From Craterostigma plantagineum (lineage: Eukaryota > Streptophyta > Magnoliopsida > Lamiales > Linderniaceae): a stretch of 64,000 nucleotides of DNA. Position 1 is the first letter of the stretch. Each line of letters opens with the position of its first letter. Both the position numbers and the translations under genes were made by a program. The notes under the pieces were generated by a model. That model saw nothing but the letters and a program-made list of their open reading frames with translations, searched no databases and was not told where the DNA came from. The stretch lies in assembly GCA_027422505.1 (NCBI GenBank), contig JAPQWV010000017.1, positions 18,043,501-18,107,500 on the forward strand, in the 5' to 3' direction. Shown here one piece after another: positions 1-11,240 of the stretch.

Positions 1-275
1 ATATTTCCATTTTTACTTGCGTATCTAATCCGTATCTAATTTTATTTAAAATAAAAATAAAAACTGCCGAATCCGTATACAAGTACCATAATTTAGACAC
101 GGATTCAGAAACAGACATTTCCGTTTTTATTCCTATATCTAATCCGTATCTGAATAAAAATTTTGAAATAAAAATAAAAAAACCGTGTCAGAATCCGTTT
201 CTAATACTTTGAATTTAGACACGGACCGAATTCCGTATCTAGTTCTCGTGTCTGACGCTATGTTTTCTTGTAGTG
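1..275. mobile_element. Terminal part of a CACTA (EnSpm) DNA transposon
   Basis: The segment ends with a sequence whose reverse complement is CACTACAAGAAAAC, the standard plant CACTA terminal inverted repeat. The bases inside it carry several copies of short related motifs (CCGTATCT, AGACACGGA), which fits the subterminal repeats where CACTA transposase binds. The other terminus and any transposase lie outside the window, so autonomy and size are unknown. The three bases after the terminus (GTT) would be the target duplication, but this cannot be tested here. Confidence 0.7.
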
Positions 276-866
276 GTTACATAAACATCGTTTGCGTGCG
301 TTAGGAATTCCCACGGTCTAATTACTAGTAAAAACTACATGGATTTTCTTGATTGAGTTTGATCGAGGAAGGTGGATTTGGAATCTCAAATACGCTCGTT
401 TTAAAAGAGTCGTCTTTAGTATGTATTTCATTGTTTTAGATTAATTGTTATTTTACTTTTTCTATGATCAACCAACCTTTTCATTACGATATTTAAACAC
501 GTTTTCTAAATTGCATAGTTTATTGATATTCGATACTCAAATGCCTCACAATACGTTCATAAATTTGCGCGATCAAAAACTACATCCTTTTTCAGTTTTT
601 ACAAGTTTGTAGTGATCAATGATTCTCAAAGTTTTTGTAAGAACTCAAACAGCACAGCAGATCATATCAGATGTTGTTATCAGCTCGGCCAAACAGCTCT
701 GAATTCAATGATGAATAAGATTAACTCTCTAGATTAAAGTTCATATCAGGTGCATTAGATCTGCTCACCTCAGTAAAAAAGGCAAACAAGAAATCATGCT
801 TAGAAATTTCATCAAAGAAGACATACGTCAAGAAACACGCACAAAAGAAATTAAAACACGAAGTGT
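276..866. other. Non-coding spacer
   Basis: AT-rich sequence between the CACTA terminus and the last P450 exon. No reading frame with family resemblance, no RNA gene and no clear repeat was found. The part next to 867 is probably the original P450 3' flank. Confidence 0.6.
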
Positions 867-1227
867 CTATGTCTTTTTTACTGGAATAGCTAAGAGAGGC
901 ACATTTTTCCGCGACATTAGTGCCGATTTTTCAGTGATGTCCAAATCATCAGGCTTCATTCCAGGTTCAAGTTTCCAATCAAAGTTATGAAGCAAAGTCA
1001 CAACAGTTAAATGCACCATCCGATCAGCAATTGGCATACCCGGACATATTCTTCTTCTTGTACCGAATGGAAGATATTCAAAATCTTGACCCTTGAAATC
1101 AATCTTTTTTGCACCCATGAATCTTTCAGGATCGAAGATATCTGGGTTTCCCCATGCACTCGAATCTCTTCCGATAGAAAAAATGTTGACCAAGAACTCT
1201 GAACCTTTGGGAATCACGTAACCGTTG
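867..1227 (-). pseudogene. CYP76-like cytochrome P450, 3' exon separated from the rest by a retrotransposon
   Basis: Read on the minus strand this encodes the C-terminal part of a class-II plant P450: NGYVIPKGS, the PERF-type motif (FDPERF), the haem-binding loop, and a tail ending VPLLAIPVKK before a stop. In the haem loop the consensus FxxGxRxCxG reads FGTRRRICPG: the fourth position, normally glycine, is arginine (codon 1056-1058). The axial cysteine is retained (codon 1044-1046). The codons before NGY are cut off by the CopA 5' end at 1228, and the missing part continues at 12949. CYP76 members are ER-anchored mono-oxygenases of terpenoid and related metabolism, but this copy cannot make an enzyme. 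The subfamily was judged by eye. Confidence 0.9.
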
Positions 1228-2938
1228 TGTTGACCTTTTTGGTCCATACATATTAGAGAGTTTTGATGAACGATGTAATTGTAATGACGTTAGGTCTATA
1301 AATTAAGCGATTCGATTTGTGATCAATATAGCGTCTAAGTTCATGATAATATTCGACCATGCATTAATAATGAGCTTTAAAATTGATTAAAGTGTTGAAT
1401 ATTTGATTTGGATATGAGTTTGTGATATGGTGATGAGACTATGTGATCGCATGTTATAGACAGCCCATGTGATAGGATATATCGATCTATGCTATATATG
1501 GAAATTACGCATGAGATATCCTGTTGAGCTATATATGGAGAATATGCTGTTTATATATGGAAAGTGATATATCCGTTGATACTAGTTTATTTCTTGGACG
1601 AAAATCACTTAAACGATTATGTGCATGCTCTCCACTGAATTTAATGTGTAATATTAAATTGATATCTTTCCTTATACTGATTGGATATTATATTTAGGGA
1701 AGATTTGATTTGATTGATCTTGTGGATAAGATTCTATTATATGGGATGTGCTATAAACGGATGTGATCTCTGAAATAAGGAAAGTTCTGTCATGTTATGA
1801 TAAATCGAATTAAGTATGCTCCGATCTGACTTGTGTGCTAAACATGATAAATATATTGATTAAATGCTATGAGCTGTACATGGAAAACATGCTGATGTAT
1901 TGCTATCTTGTGTGCCATACTTGGAAAGTAAATCTGGATTGACTCGTTACTAGAAACTGATAGCGGGAAATCACTTATGGAAAGTCCTGACATGGAAAAT
2001 ATATGCGAAATGGTTGAATGAGCTTGAGAACGAAATTGAGCCTTTATATGGAAAATAATTATGCTTTAAATGTGCTATATGACCGTTGTGATGATTTATT
2101 AAGAGCATGATTTATATGGTATGATTGACTCGAAAATTCCATAGAAACTATGCTTGATTTGGTAATTATTGGTTGATATGATTTTCCATGTGAAGTGCTA
2201 TTTGTAAAGGATTATATATGAGCTGCACTCAGACTTTCGAGGTACTTAGAATTTGCGTATATAAGCCTACAGGAGATTCTTAAGCAGAACCATACTGAGA
2301 GATTCCTGAGTTCCCACTTGCGATAGCTTTCTGCCCACCTGAGCTTTAACTTGCGTATCCATCACTGGTCGAGTGATTCATTCTGTTATTCCATCCTCCC
2401 ACGCCATATATTCTGTCTTCGGACGTGTTGTCTTCGGACGTGAACAATACCAAGGAGGCAAGGTCGACGTTTACGCACACGTGAAGGGAAGGACAAGTCC
2501 GGGGGCCCTTCGGTAGCGAGCTGTGTCTGTCGGGATCAAGGAGATTCCGAGGAACGAAACTCGGTGTGTGGTAACCTAGTAGTGGCTAGTGTTCGACTTG
2601 TTTCGCTTGTGTATTGGGCTAACCAATTAGTTTTGTATCCAGCTACGGTGCATTATAGTGATTGGTTAAATTCTTGGGGAGCAAACCCCAAGGAGATGAG
2701 TAAACCCCGGTTGGGGATATAACCTCTATAAAATCCTGTCTCGCATTTACTTTTCAGTTATTTCTTTATCACAGTGAGATAGACCCGAAACACATCCGAC
2801 GAACTAGGATATATCAGGCATACACGTCACAAGCATCAATAGGCATATCCAAGTCGCTACACTTAGAATTTGTGAAAAGAAGCAAAAATTTCTATAGGCT
2901 TAATTCACCCCCCCCTCTTAGGCACATTTATATCTTCA
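1228..2938 (+). repeat. CopA left long terminal repeat (full length)
   Basis: Runs from TGTTGACC to ...TATCTTCA and matches 11241-12948 almost throughout. Visible differences include a 3-base indel near 1345 and scattered substitutions. It is not followed by the primer-binding site: it abuts a copy of P450 sequence, joined exactly as at the right-hand LTR/P450 junction. Confidence 0.93.
2727..2734 (+). promoter_or_regulatory. TATA box of CopA LTR
   Basis: TATAAAAT about 200 bp before the LTR end. The same box is at 12738-12745 in the right LTR and at 3448-3455, right at the start of the truncated LTR stub. Confidence 0.6.
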
Positions 2939-3440
2939 CGTGATTTCTATGTCTTGTCATGTAGCACGACCAAAAATGGCTGCAGGAGGGTGACATCTTA
3001 GGGTTTCTTTGACGATGGCTTTGAGGTATGGAAGCTTCGAGATGTCTGATTCTCGAACTGACTCGTTCTTGCCAATGACCGTCTTAATCTCTTCTTGAAC
3101 CCTAGACACTACATTAGGGTTTCGTAATAGTTCTGTCATTATCCATTCTACTGTTACAGAAGTTGTATCAGTCCCTGCAACATATAACTCCTGGAAGGTG
3201 AATCCATTATTAAAATCAACAGCAAACATAGTTTTTGTGGACGAAAGTAATGGAGAAAAGTACTCACCAAAAGTAAATGCTTGATGTCTTCGAAGCTGAA
3301 CTCTCGATTGCTTGTCTCCATAACGTCGAGAAGTGCTTCGAGCATATCATTCTTCCTTTCAGCATTACATTTTCGTGCCTCCAATCTTTGAAAGATCAAA
3401 TCGTCTAAGATTGAAAGCAGCTTCCCGTAATAAATCTCAG
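2939..3440 (-). pseudogene. Second copy of the middle of the P450 gene (I-helix to K-helix, with intron)
   Basis: A near-identical copy of 12949-13450; only two mismatches were noticed. It holds the end of exon 1, the intron (GT at 3267, AG at 3191) and the start of exon 2 with AGTDTT (I-helix oxygen-binding motif) and ETLR (K-helix ExxR). It carries the same in-frame TGA after GRAT and the same one-base loss beside the LTR as the right-hand copy, so it was copied after those changes. The left edge joins a full LTR end (2938). The right edge joins an LTR stub through a short shared TCAG. Confidence 0.9.
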
Positions 3441-3655
3441 TTATTTCTATAAAATGTCTCGCATTTACTTTTCAGTTATTTCTTTATCACAGTGAGACAG
3501 ACCCGAAACACATCCGACGAACTAGGATATATCATGCATACACGTCACAAGCATCAATAGGCATATCCAAGTCGCTACACTTAGAATTTGTGAAAAGAAG
3601 CAAAAATTTCTATAGGCCTAATTCACCCCCCCTCTTAGGCACATTTATATCTTCA
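3441..3655 (+). repeat. CopA LTR stub directly in front of the internal region
   Basis: Only the last ~215 bp of an LTR, starting at or just before the TATA box and ending ...TATATCTTCA two bases before the primer-binding site. The upstream U3 part is missing. The first bases (TTATTTCT) also occur a little further into the LTR, which suggests a microhomology or template-switch join. Confidence 0.88.
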
Positions 3656-3657
3656 TT

Positions 3658-3669
3658 TGGTATCAGAGC
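3658..3669 (+). other. CopA primer-binding site
   Basis: TGGTATCAGAGC, complementary to the 3' end of plant initiator tRNA-Met, two bases after the LTR stub. Confidence 0.9.
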
Positions 3670-3715
3670 CAGGTTACTCAAACGACGGGCCTAACAAGCC
3701 TGAGTTAAAGATCTA

Positions 3716-5563
3716 ATGGCTTCTTCAAGTTTTGATGTTTTTGCAGAGGGACAATCCCATTCCAGGCCACCACTCTTCGACGGGACAAACTACGCCATAT
3801 GGAAAAATCGCATGAAGGAATTCCTGATCGCTACAGACTACAACCTGTGGGATATCATCGCAACAGGACCTTACATTCCCAACAACAAAGATGGAACTCC
3901 AAAGAAAGGCCCTGATTACAATATAGCAGACAAGCGAGGAATCTCCCTAAATGCCAAAGCAAAGAACATGATAGCTTGCGCTCTCGCAAGAGAAGAGTAC
4001 AATCGTGTGAGCTCATGCGAATCTGCCAACAATATGTGGGACATGCTTCAAATCACACATGAAGGAACCACTCGAGTTGTGCAAGAAAGGATAGCCCTCT
4101 TGACTCACCAATACGAGCTGTTCAAGATGGAGGACAACGAGACCATAAGCCACATGTATGCCAGATTTATGAACATCATTAATCAAATGTTCTCTTTGGG
4201 AAAGAAAATAGAAGATGGTGAGAAGGTGCGAAAAATCCTGAGATCTCTTCCTAGAGAATGGAATCCCAAAGTGACTGCCATCTACGAAGCAAAGGACTTG
4301 GACGAACTTTCAGTGTCAGAACTGATCGGATCTCTGACCACCTACGAGATGACTCAGATCTCCATCAAGGAAAAACCACCGGTCCGAAATCAACCAAACA
4401 TCGCCTTCAACACTGAACAAGAGAACGATTCTGAGGGCGAAGAAGAAGAAACTGAGGAAGACCTGCTGGAACATATCGCCATGCTAACCAGGAAATTCGA
4501 TAAATTTCGGCTAAGAAGAAAATTCAAGGGAAACTCCAAGTTCCAGCGTAAGAACAAGGGAATATCGTCATCCGGTATCATTGTACGGAAATGCTTCAAG
4601 TGCAACAAGCCAGGCCACTTTGCCTCAAACTGCCCGATGGAAAATGGTGACAAAAAGATAAAGAAGCAGAAGGCCATGGTCACAAACTGGAAAGAGGTCG
4701 GGAGCGAAGAAGAGGAAGATCTCGCCTACATGGCAGCGGATGATCATCAGGCATCGGATTCATCCACTATTAAGAAAATATTATTTCTGAATGAATTATA
4801 TGCTAGGCAAGATGAATCTCATGATAACGCTTCCTCAGCCCTTGAAGTAGATGAAAAAGAAGAGATGTTCGAAATAATTCAAAATGCAGAAAGAAGGATT
4901 AAGTCACTCAACTCACAAGTAAAGGGTCTAATTAGGCAGCGAGATGAAGTAGCTAGAGAGAAGCATCAAACGGATCTAGAAAATGAGCGCCTGAGAGCCG
5001 AGCTAGAGACTCTTAAGAAAGAAAAAGCTTTGTGTAACTGCGAGAAGTTTAGGAAGCAAAAGAATATATCTAGAGACATGTCTGCTCTTAAGGATTTCTT
5101 AGAAGAAAATTCTCGTACTAATGTTAGACTTCTTGAAGGACAACAAAATCTTGATATGTTACTTAGTATTCCTGGACATATCGGGAAAACAGGAATAGGA
5201 TATTCCACGACACATGAACACGCTGCACCTCCACAAAATGTTAGGAAACCTAAATGTTTTTCATGTGGTCGTCTTGGTCATTATGCTAACCATTGTTTCT
5301 TGAAGAAAGCTGATAAATCTAGATATGTCTGGAGACCTAAGAAAGTTCCTGAAGTCTCTAACTCTGGCCAGCCTGTGTCTGAGAGATCACAGCCTGTGAT
5401 ACATGATATACCACGTGTTAATAGGAATTATTTTGCTGCTAACCGTTTAGGACCCAATCAAAATTGGGCACCTCAGAAAAGAACTGATTCATGCAGGTAC
5501 AAAGAAGAAAATCCAGTAAGAAGAACAAGTGGTACCTCGACAGTGGGTGTTCCCACCATATGA
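3716..5563 (+). CDS. gag: CopA Gag (nucleocapsid/capsid polyprotein)
   Basis: A 615-residue open frame beginning MASSSFDVFAEG. Residues ~17-220 are the copia Gag core (FDGTNYAIWKNRM, later IPREW-type and LSVSELIGSL motifs). Two CCHC zinc knuckles follow: CFKCNKPGHFASNC (~293-306) and CFSCGRLGHYANHC (~515-528). Between them lies an acidic, coiled-coil-prone stretch (~360-470) typical of the long Sirevirus Gag. The last ~17 residues are probably not native: the protease starts in the -1 frame near 5510, so the authentic junction lies there. Gag packages the RNA into virus-like particles. The ATG is 46 bp after the primer-binding site and is the first in frame. Confidence 0.9.
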   Translation: MASSSFDVFAEGQSHSRPPLFDGTNYAIWKNRMKEFLIATDYNLWDIIATGPYIPNNKDGTPKKGPDYNIADKRGISLNAKAKNMIACALAREEYNRVSSCESANNMWDMLQITHEGTTRVVQERIALLTHQYELFKMEDNETISHMYARFMNIINQMFSLGKKIEDGEKVRKILRSLPREWNPKVTAIYEAKDLDELSVSELIGSLTTYEMTQISIKEKPPVRNQPNIAFNTEQENDSEGEEEETEEDLLEHIAMLTRKFDKFRLRRKFKGNSKFQRKNKGISSSGIIVRKCFKCNKPGHFASNCPMENGDKKIKKQKAMVTNWKEVGSEEEEDLAYMAADDHQASDSSTIKKILFLNELYARQDESHDNASSALEVDEKEEMFEIIQNAERRIKSLNSQVKGLIRQRDEVAREKHQTDLENERLRAELETLKKEKALCNCEKFRKQKNISRDMSALKDFLEENSRTNVRLLEGQQNLDMLLSIPGHIGKTGIGYSTTHEHAAPPQNVRKPKCFSCGRLGHYANHCFLKKADKSRYVWRPKKVPEVSNSGQPVSERSQPVIHDIPRVNRNYFAANRLGPNQNWAPQKRTDSCRYKEENPVRRTSGTSTVGVPTI

Positions 5564-8500
5564 CAGGTGATATCAGTAAGTTTGTGTCGGTGAAAGCGTA
5601 TGATGGAGGATATGTCTCCTATGCCGACAACACAAAAGCTAAGGTTATAGGAGTTAGAACTGTCGGTAACACTTTACATACTACTATAGATGACGTATGG
5701 TTAGTTAAGAATCTAGAACATAATCTCATTAGTATTAGTCAACTATGTGACAAAGGTCATACGATCACATTTGAAAACGATAAGTGCGTTGTTAGAAATG
5801 AAAAAAGGTATTGTTTAGTGCATCTAGGGATAGAAATATTTACTGTATTACTCTGGATGATATTACTGGCCAGAATGTCAAGTGTTTAGCAGTGACACAG
5901 GATAACACCTGGTTATGGCACAGACGCTTAGGACATGCCGATATGGAACTACTGTCTCACCTGACGAGTAATGCACTTGTACGAGGTATTCCCGACATAA
6001 AGTTCGTCAAGGACAAAACATGCAAGGCGTGCCAAATGGGCAAGCAGACAAAGACATCGTTCAAAGCAAAGAATGTGATATCCACATCCAGACCTCTGGA
6101 ACTGCTACATCTCGACCTTTTGGTCCTGTTCAGACGATGTCTCTGCGAAGTAAAAGATATGCCTTTGTCATCGTTGATGATTACTCCAGGTATACATGGG
6201 TGATATTCCTTGCACATAAGAATGAGGCATTAGATAACTTTGCATCGCTAGTAAAGAGACTTGAAAATGAAAAAGAAACGAACTTATGTAGGATACGAAG
6301 TGATAACGGGCTGGAATTTGATAGTAAGTCGTTTGCATCATTCTGTGATCAGTATGGATATAGTCATAACTTCTCTGCCCCTATAACTCCCCAACAGAAT
6401 GGCGTAGTTGAACGTAAAAACAGGGTACTACAGGAAATGGCTAGATCTATGTTACATGAGTATGATATTCCTAAACAGTTCTGGGTGGAAGCTGTTAGCA
6501 CAGCTTGTTATGTGTCAAATCGCGTATTCCTTAGGCCGATATTAAAGAAAACATCTTATGAAATTTGGCATGGTAGAACTCCAGAAATATGTTATTTTCG
6601 TGTGTTTGGATGTAAATGTTTTATCTTGAATGATAGAGATAAGAGAGGAAAATTTGACTCTAAGGTAGATGAAGGGATATTCCTTGGTTACAGCCTTCAG
6701 TCTAAGGCATATCGTGTTTATAATAAGAGGAAACAGACTGTCCAGGAATCTATACATGTTACTTTCGATGAGATACCTAAAGCAGATGCTACTGATGAGG
6801 AAGGTATAGATTTTCCGTGTGCAGAATTGCAGGAAACTAAAGACAGTGAGGAAGATATTCCAAAAGACGAAAATATTGAGACACTGGAACCAGAAGCTGA
6901 TAAGCAGCAATGCAGAAAATGGAAACATGCTTCCAGTCATCCAACAGATCAAGTGATAGGAAATATCAGATCTGGAATCAAAACTCGAGAAACTGTACGA
7001 AATCAAGATACGGAGGAATCTCATGATGTACTGCTCTCAATGATGGAACCAAAGACAGTCCATGAAGCTCTGGAAGATATATCTTGGGTCTCTGCCATGG
7101 AAGATGAGTTATCTCAGTTCGAAAAGAGCAAAGTGTGGACACTCGTAAAAAGACCAGACGATAAATCCATCATAGGAACCAAATGGGTCTTCCGCAACAA
7201 ACTCGACGAACACGGTAATGTCACAAGAAACAAAGCGAGGTTAGTTGCAAAAGGTTATTCCCAGGAGGAAGGTATTGATTTCGATGAAACTTTTGCACCG
7301 GTAGCTAGATTAGAGTCTATACGTGTCTTACTTGCATATGCATGTTTTAAACGTTTTAAATTTTTTCAAATGGACTTAAAAAGTGCATTTTTAAATGGTT
7401 TATAAATGAGGAGGTTTATGTAGAACAACCACCGGGCTTTGCTAGGGAAGATTTTCCAAATTATGTTTTTAAATTAAATAATGCATTATATGGTTTAAAG
7501 CAGGCTCCTAGGGCATGGTATGAAAGGCTAAGTAAGTTTCTAATTGACATAGGATTTTCGACTAGAACTATTGATAACACGCTGTTTATTAAGTATGAAG
7601 GTGATCACATTATACTGGTCCAAATTTACGTTGATGATATCATATTTGGAAGTACTAATATCCTTCTCTGCGAGGAATTTTCTAAGTCTATGCAGAAGGT
7701 ATTTGAGATGAGCTTAATGGGTGAGCTGAACTACTTCCTTGGGTTGCAAATAAAGCAGCTTGACAATGGAACCTTCATATCCCAGATGAAATACAGCAGG
7801 GAATTGCTGACTAAATTCGAGATGAGTGATTCCAAAGCGATTTCCACCCCTATGCATCAGACCACCAAAATAGACATTGATGAGTCAGGTACACCGGTTG
7901 ATCAAACACAATATCGAGGTATGATCGGAAGCCTTCTTACTTAACTGCTAGTCGCCCTGATATCATGTTTGCTGTTGGTATCTGTTCGAGATATCAGTCT
8001 GACCCTAGGGAATCTCGCTTGACCGCAGTCAAGCGGATACTTAGATATATCAAGGGTACTGTCAATTTTGGTCTGTGGTACTCTTATACGGATGACTTCC
8101 CATTAATGGGATATTCCGACGCCGACTATGCCGGCTGTAGGGAAGATAGGAAAAGTACCAGTGGAACTTGCCAATTACTTGGGAATTCCTTGGTAACTTG
8201 GTCTAGTAGAAAGCAAAATGCTGTCGCCCTCTCCACAACTGAAGCTGAATATATGGCCTTAGGCAATTGTTGTCAACAAATTCTTTGGATGAAACAAACC
8301 CTTAGTGATTTCGGGTTAAGTTATGACAAAATTCCTATTCTGTGTGATAGCACTAGTGCCATTAGTATTACTAAGAATCCCGTGCATCATTCTCGTACTA
8401 AACATATTGAGGTTAAACATCATTTTATACGAGACCATGTTCAGAAGGGGAATATCAGTGTGGAATTCGTAGGAACAAATGATCAGCTCGCTGATATCTT

Positions 8501-8588
8501 CACAAAACCCCTAATAGAGGCAAGATTCTGCGACATCCGTGATCGATTGGGAATCATCGAGCTAAATAAGGTTAGTAAACCTGCCTAA
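5510..8588 (+). pseudogene. pol: CopA Pol (protease, integrase, reverse transcriptase, RNase H), frameshifted
   Basis: Domains in order: protease WYLDSGCSHHMTG (~5530); integrase with its HHCC finger ([15 protein letters not shown]) and core ([16 protein letters not shown], ~5900-6450); reverse transcriptase ([19 protein letters not shown] at ~7630); RNase H (STTEAEYMA) ending near LGIIELNK. Four one-base losses break the frame, at about 5797 (A run), 6120 (T run), 7400 (T run) and 7932 (T run). Each is corrected by restoring one base of a short homopolymer. There are no nonsense substitutions in the four frames used. The element may therefore be only recently dead, or the breaks may be consensus errors. 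Confidence 0.9.
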
Positions 8589-9032
8589 TTCTCTCATTTA
8601 CTCTAGGTTATCCTATTTTAGGAAGAAATTCGTAGTTATCCCATTCCGAAACAATTCTTCAATTATCTAGATTATTTTAGGAATGCCCGATCTGCTGGAT
8701 CTGTCTTTGAATGTGATCATGTTATTTTAGGAAGGAACTCGTAGATATCATTCCAGCCGTTCAGGTTTTTTCGGGAACTCGTACTTTTAAAAATTCATTC
8801 CTATTCAGCCTAGTCAAATCCTTTCCTTAATTATGAGATCCCGTCAAATCAATCCGATATTTCTGTCAGTCCCTACTCTCTCCTACTTTGAAATTTCAAA
8901 TTTCAAATTTTGAATTCTTATCTCTTCCAAAAATAAACCGACTCATCTCCTTCAAAAAAGCAGAACCGTCTTTCAACCTTCATCATTCATTCATCTCCTC
9001 CAAAACCTCAAATCAAACCCTAATCTCTGAAA
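8589..9032 (+). other. CopA spacer between pol and the third ORF
   Basis: No coding signal. Contains two or three loose repeats of TTTTAGGAA..ACTCGTA (around 8620, 8730 and 8770) that may be part of the untranslated leader of the third ORF. Confidence 0.5.
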
Positions 9033-10566
9033 ATGGCCAAAACGTCTACACCCAAAGCAACCACCAAGGAATCCTCTAGCCGAAAGCGTAAGGAACCCAT
9101 GTCAGACGAAGACTTATCCGACTCCTCTCCAAATTCTCCCAAACCAGTTTCAACATTATCCACCCCTGTTCGGAAAACTCGCTCAAAAGCCAAAGCAGTC
9201 GAAGATGTTCCATCCCCGTCTAAAGCTGTCAAAAAGAAGAAGAAAGACAAGAAATCCAGCGTCACACCCACTCGAACCGCCGCAAAATCACCCGAGCCTG
9301 AAAAGTCTGTTTCGAGTCACGATGTTCCTGAAGAAGTCCCTGAAGAAACTCAGAAATCACCTCCTCGATCCCCAACTCCTGAAAAACAACCCTCACCACT
9401 TGAAAAAACCTCGCCACCTCCTCCACCAAGTTCAAAGTCCTCTGACACCGCCTATCGATCTTTCCAAACCTAGTGAGATCCCAGTTGAACTGCTTTTTCT
9501 GGAAGAAAGTAACCGCACCACCTACAAAAGCTTCAGCAACAGAGATATCGCTCGCGGTCGCGCAGTTTCCTTCGACAAGTTGCCCCCTGGGAACGCAATC
9601 ACCTGGCTTAAGGATTTTGGATGGGAGCAATTCCTCAGTCTCAACACACCCTACTACCCTGAAGTAGTCAAACTGTTCTATTCCATTTTCGACTACGACG
9701 AGTTCGAAGGGCATGTCAACATCCGTTCCTATGTTCTCGGCCATAAGATCGAATGGACCACTCAGAAAATGTATGCTATGCTGGGAGTTGCTGATGAGGG
9801 CCTTTGGCACTATGACATGAATGACTGGTGCCAGGCTGATGAGTTTGATCTCGGTAAAGTCCTTCATACACTCTGGAATACCCGCACGAAACCTCGTTTC
9901 TCTGACGGTGAAGCACTGAACCAGCTCCCTATAGACTATTTCTTCCTGCACAAACTTCTCAACAGGACCCTCTAGAGTGCCAAAATTGGTAGCGGCGGCC
10001 ACTCGACGACGATGAACTTCATGAGCACCTTTGCGGTCTACATGGTAATCCAAAACCTTAAGTTCAACCTAGCATATGTCATCATGAAGCACATGATCCA
10101 CGCCTTCGAAAGCAGAGACAATGCACTGCCTTATGGCATGTTGCTCACTCACTTGTTTGAGTGCGAGGGCATTATTCTACCGCCGGGCTGGGAAGACAGA
10201 TCCGCCCACATCGTGGACCAAGTAACCTTGAAGCGGATGGGTATTCACTACACAAAGAGCCAAGGTTGGTTCAAGGCAATGGAAGGTAGGTCAGTTGATA
10301 GCGCACAGAAGCGGTCTGCTACGAAGGGAAAGGCAGAGGTCAAGAGGGACGACGACGAGGACTACGAAGATGAGCTCAGTGTCGGGAGGACAGAAATCTC
10401 CATGTTACGCCGAGATATATCCGATATCAAGGCTGATAATCAGAAGCGCTTCCGTAAGCTCAAAGAACAGTATACCGAACTGTCGCTGAAACTCTCCAAG
10501 CTCTCCAAGCTAGTTAAAAAGTCCCTTCCTAAACCCGCCGGTTCTGACACCTCCTCGAGCCAGTAG
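9033..10566 (+). pseudogene. CopA third ORF, Sirevirus envelope-like / plant transposon protein domain
   Basis: Starts MAKTSTPKATTKESSSRKRK. The N-terminal ~145 residues are basic, Ser/Pro-rich and NLS-like (KKKKKDKK). A globular part follows (VELLFLEESNRTTYKSF ... LKDFGWEQFLSLNTPYYPE ... WHYDMNDWCQADEFDLGK) resembling the 'putative plant transposon protein' domain common in Sirevirus third ORFs. The C-terminus (~10390-10540) is a heptad-rich coiled coil. The frame is broken by one shift near 9465 and one in-frame TAG at 9973-9975. Function is not established for the family; 'envelope-like' is a name by position. No convincing transmembrane segment is visible here. Confidence 0.8.
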
Positions 10567-11240
10567 GCAGTCCCTCATGTTCCATTTCTGCTCCTAGTTG
10601 ATCTTAGGATATCCCGTTTTGTCAGTTCAGTTTTAGGTATCCCTCCCGCCTTTTTGATAATGAAGGGGGAGTAGTAAGGTAAGTGTTAGGCGTTAAGCGT
10701 CTAAGTGTTTTTGAACCCTAATCTTTATAATATTTGCGTTTATGATATATCTCTGATGCTTCTATGCGTTCTGAATATTTCTGCTATGATCTCTTGATAT
10801 ATCTGTGATGATCTTATACTGCGCAATCTGATCTCAGTGATACTCTGATACTTAACTGTGCAAATTGACTTGTGTGAGATTTCTTGATAAGTGCTTGCTG
10901 TGATGACTATGTGACCACTTGAATCATGCTTGGGAAAATGCGCACTTAGGCAGGGGGAGTCAAAATTTTACACTCAGGATATAACATAAAAAATGACAGG
11001 ATATATCCGCACTTAGACAGGGGGATCAAAATCATTTCATGATATATCTTTACATGTCATATAGATAACTGCACTTAGGCAGGGGGAGCAAATATGCATG
11101 ATCTGTGATTAGGATATATCATATGCTCTACTTTGTGATTATGGAACACTTAGACATATGCGCTAGGACTTGCGAAATCGAATATGCTTACATGCTTATG
11201 TGCTGCATCAATTACATGTCATCATCAAAAAGGGGGAGAA
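10567..11240 (+). other. CopA 3' untranslated region with reiterated PPT-like motifs
   Basis: The 18-mer GCACTTAGGCAGGGGGAG or a close variant occurs three times (10942-10959, 11009-11026, 11071-11088), each next to a GGATATA/GATATATC word. The true polypurine tract is AAAAAGGGGGAGAA, ending at 11240 against the LTR. Multiple PPT-like motifs before the 3' LTR are a known Sirevirus trait. Confidence 0.8.

Noticed and set aside
5490..7945. Programmed frameshifts inside CopA pol
   Set aside because: The breaks fall within conserved domains and homopolymers, unlike recoding sites; decay or base-calling error is simpler.
9262..10053. Long minus-strand frame opposite the CopA third ORF
   Set aside because: It mirrors a coding region on the plus strand, has no family resemblance and no promoter; a codon-bias shadow.
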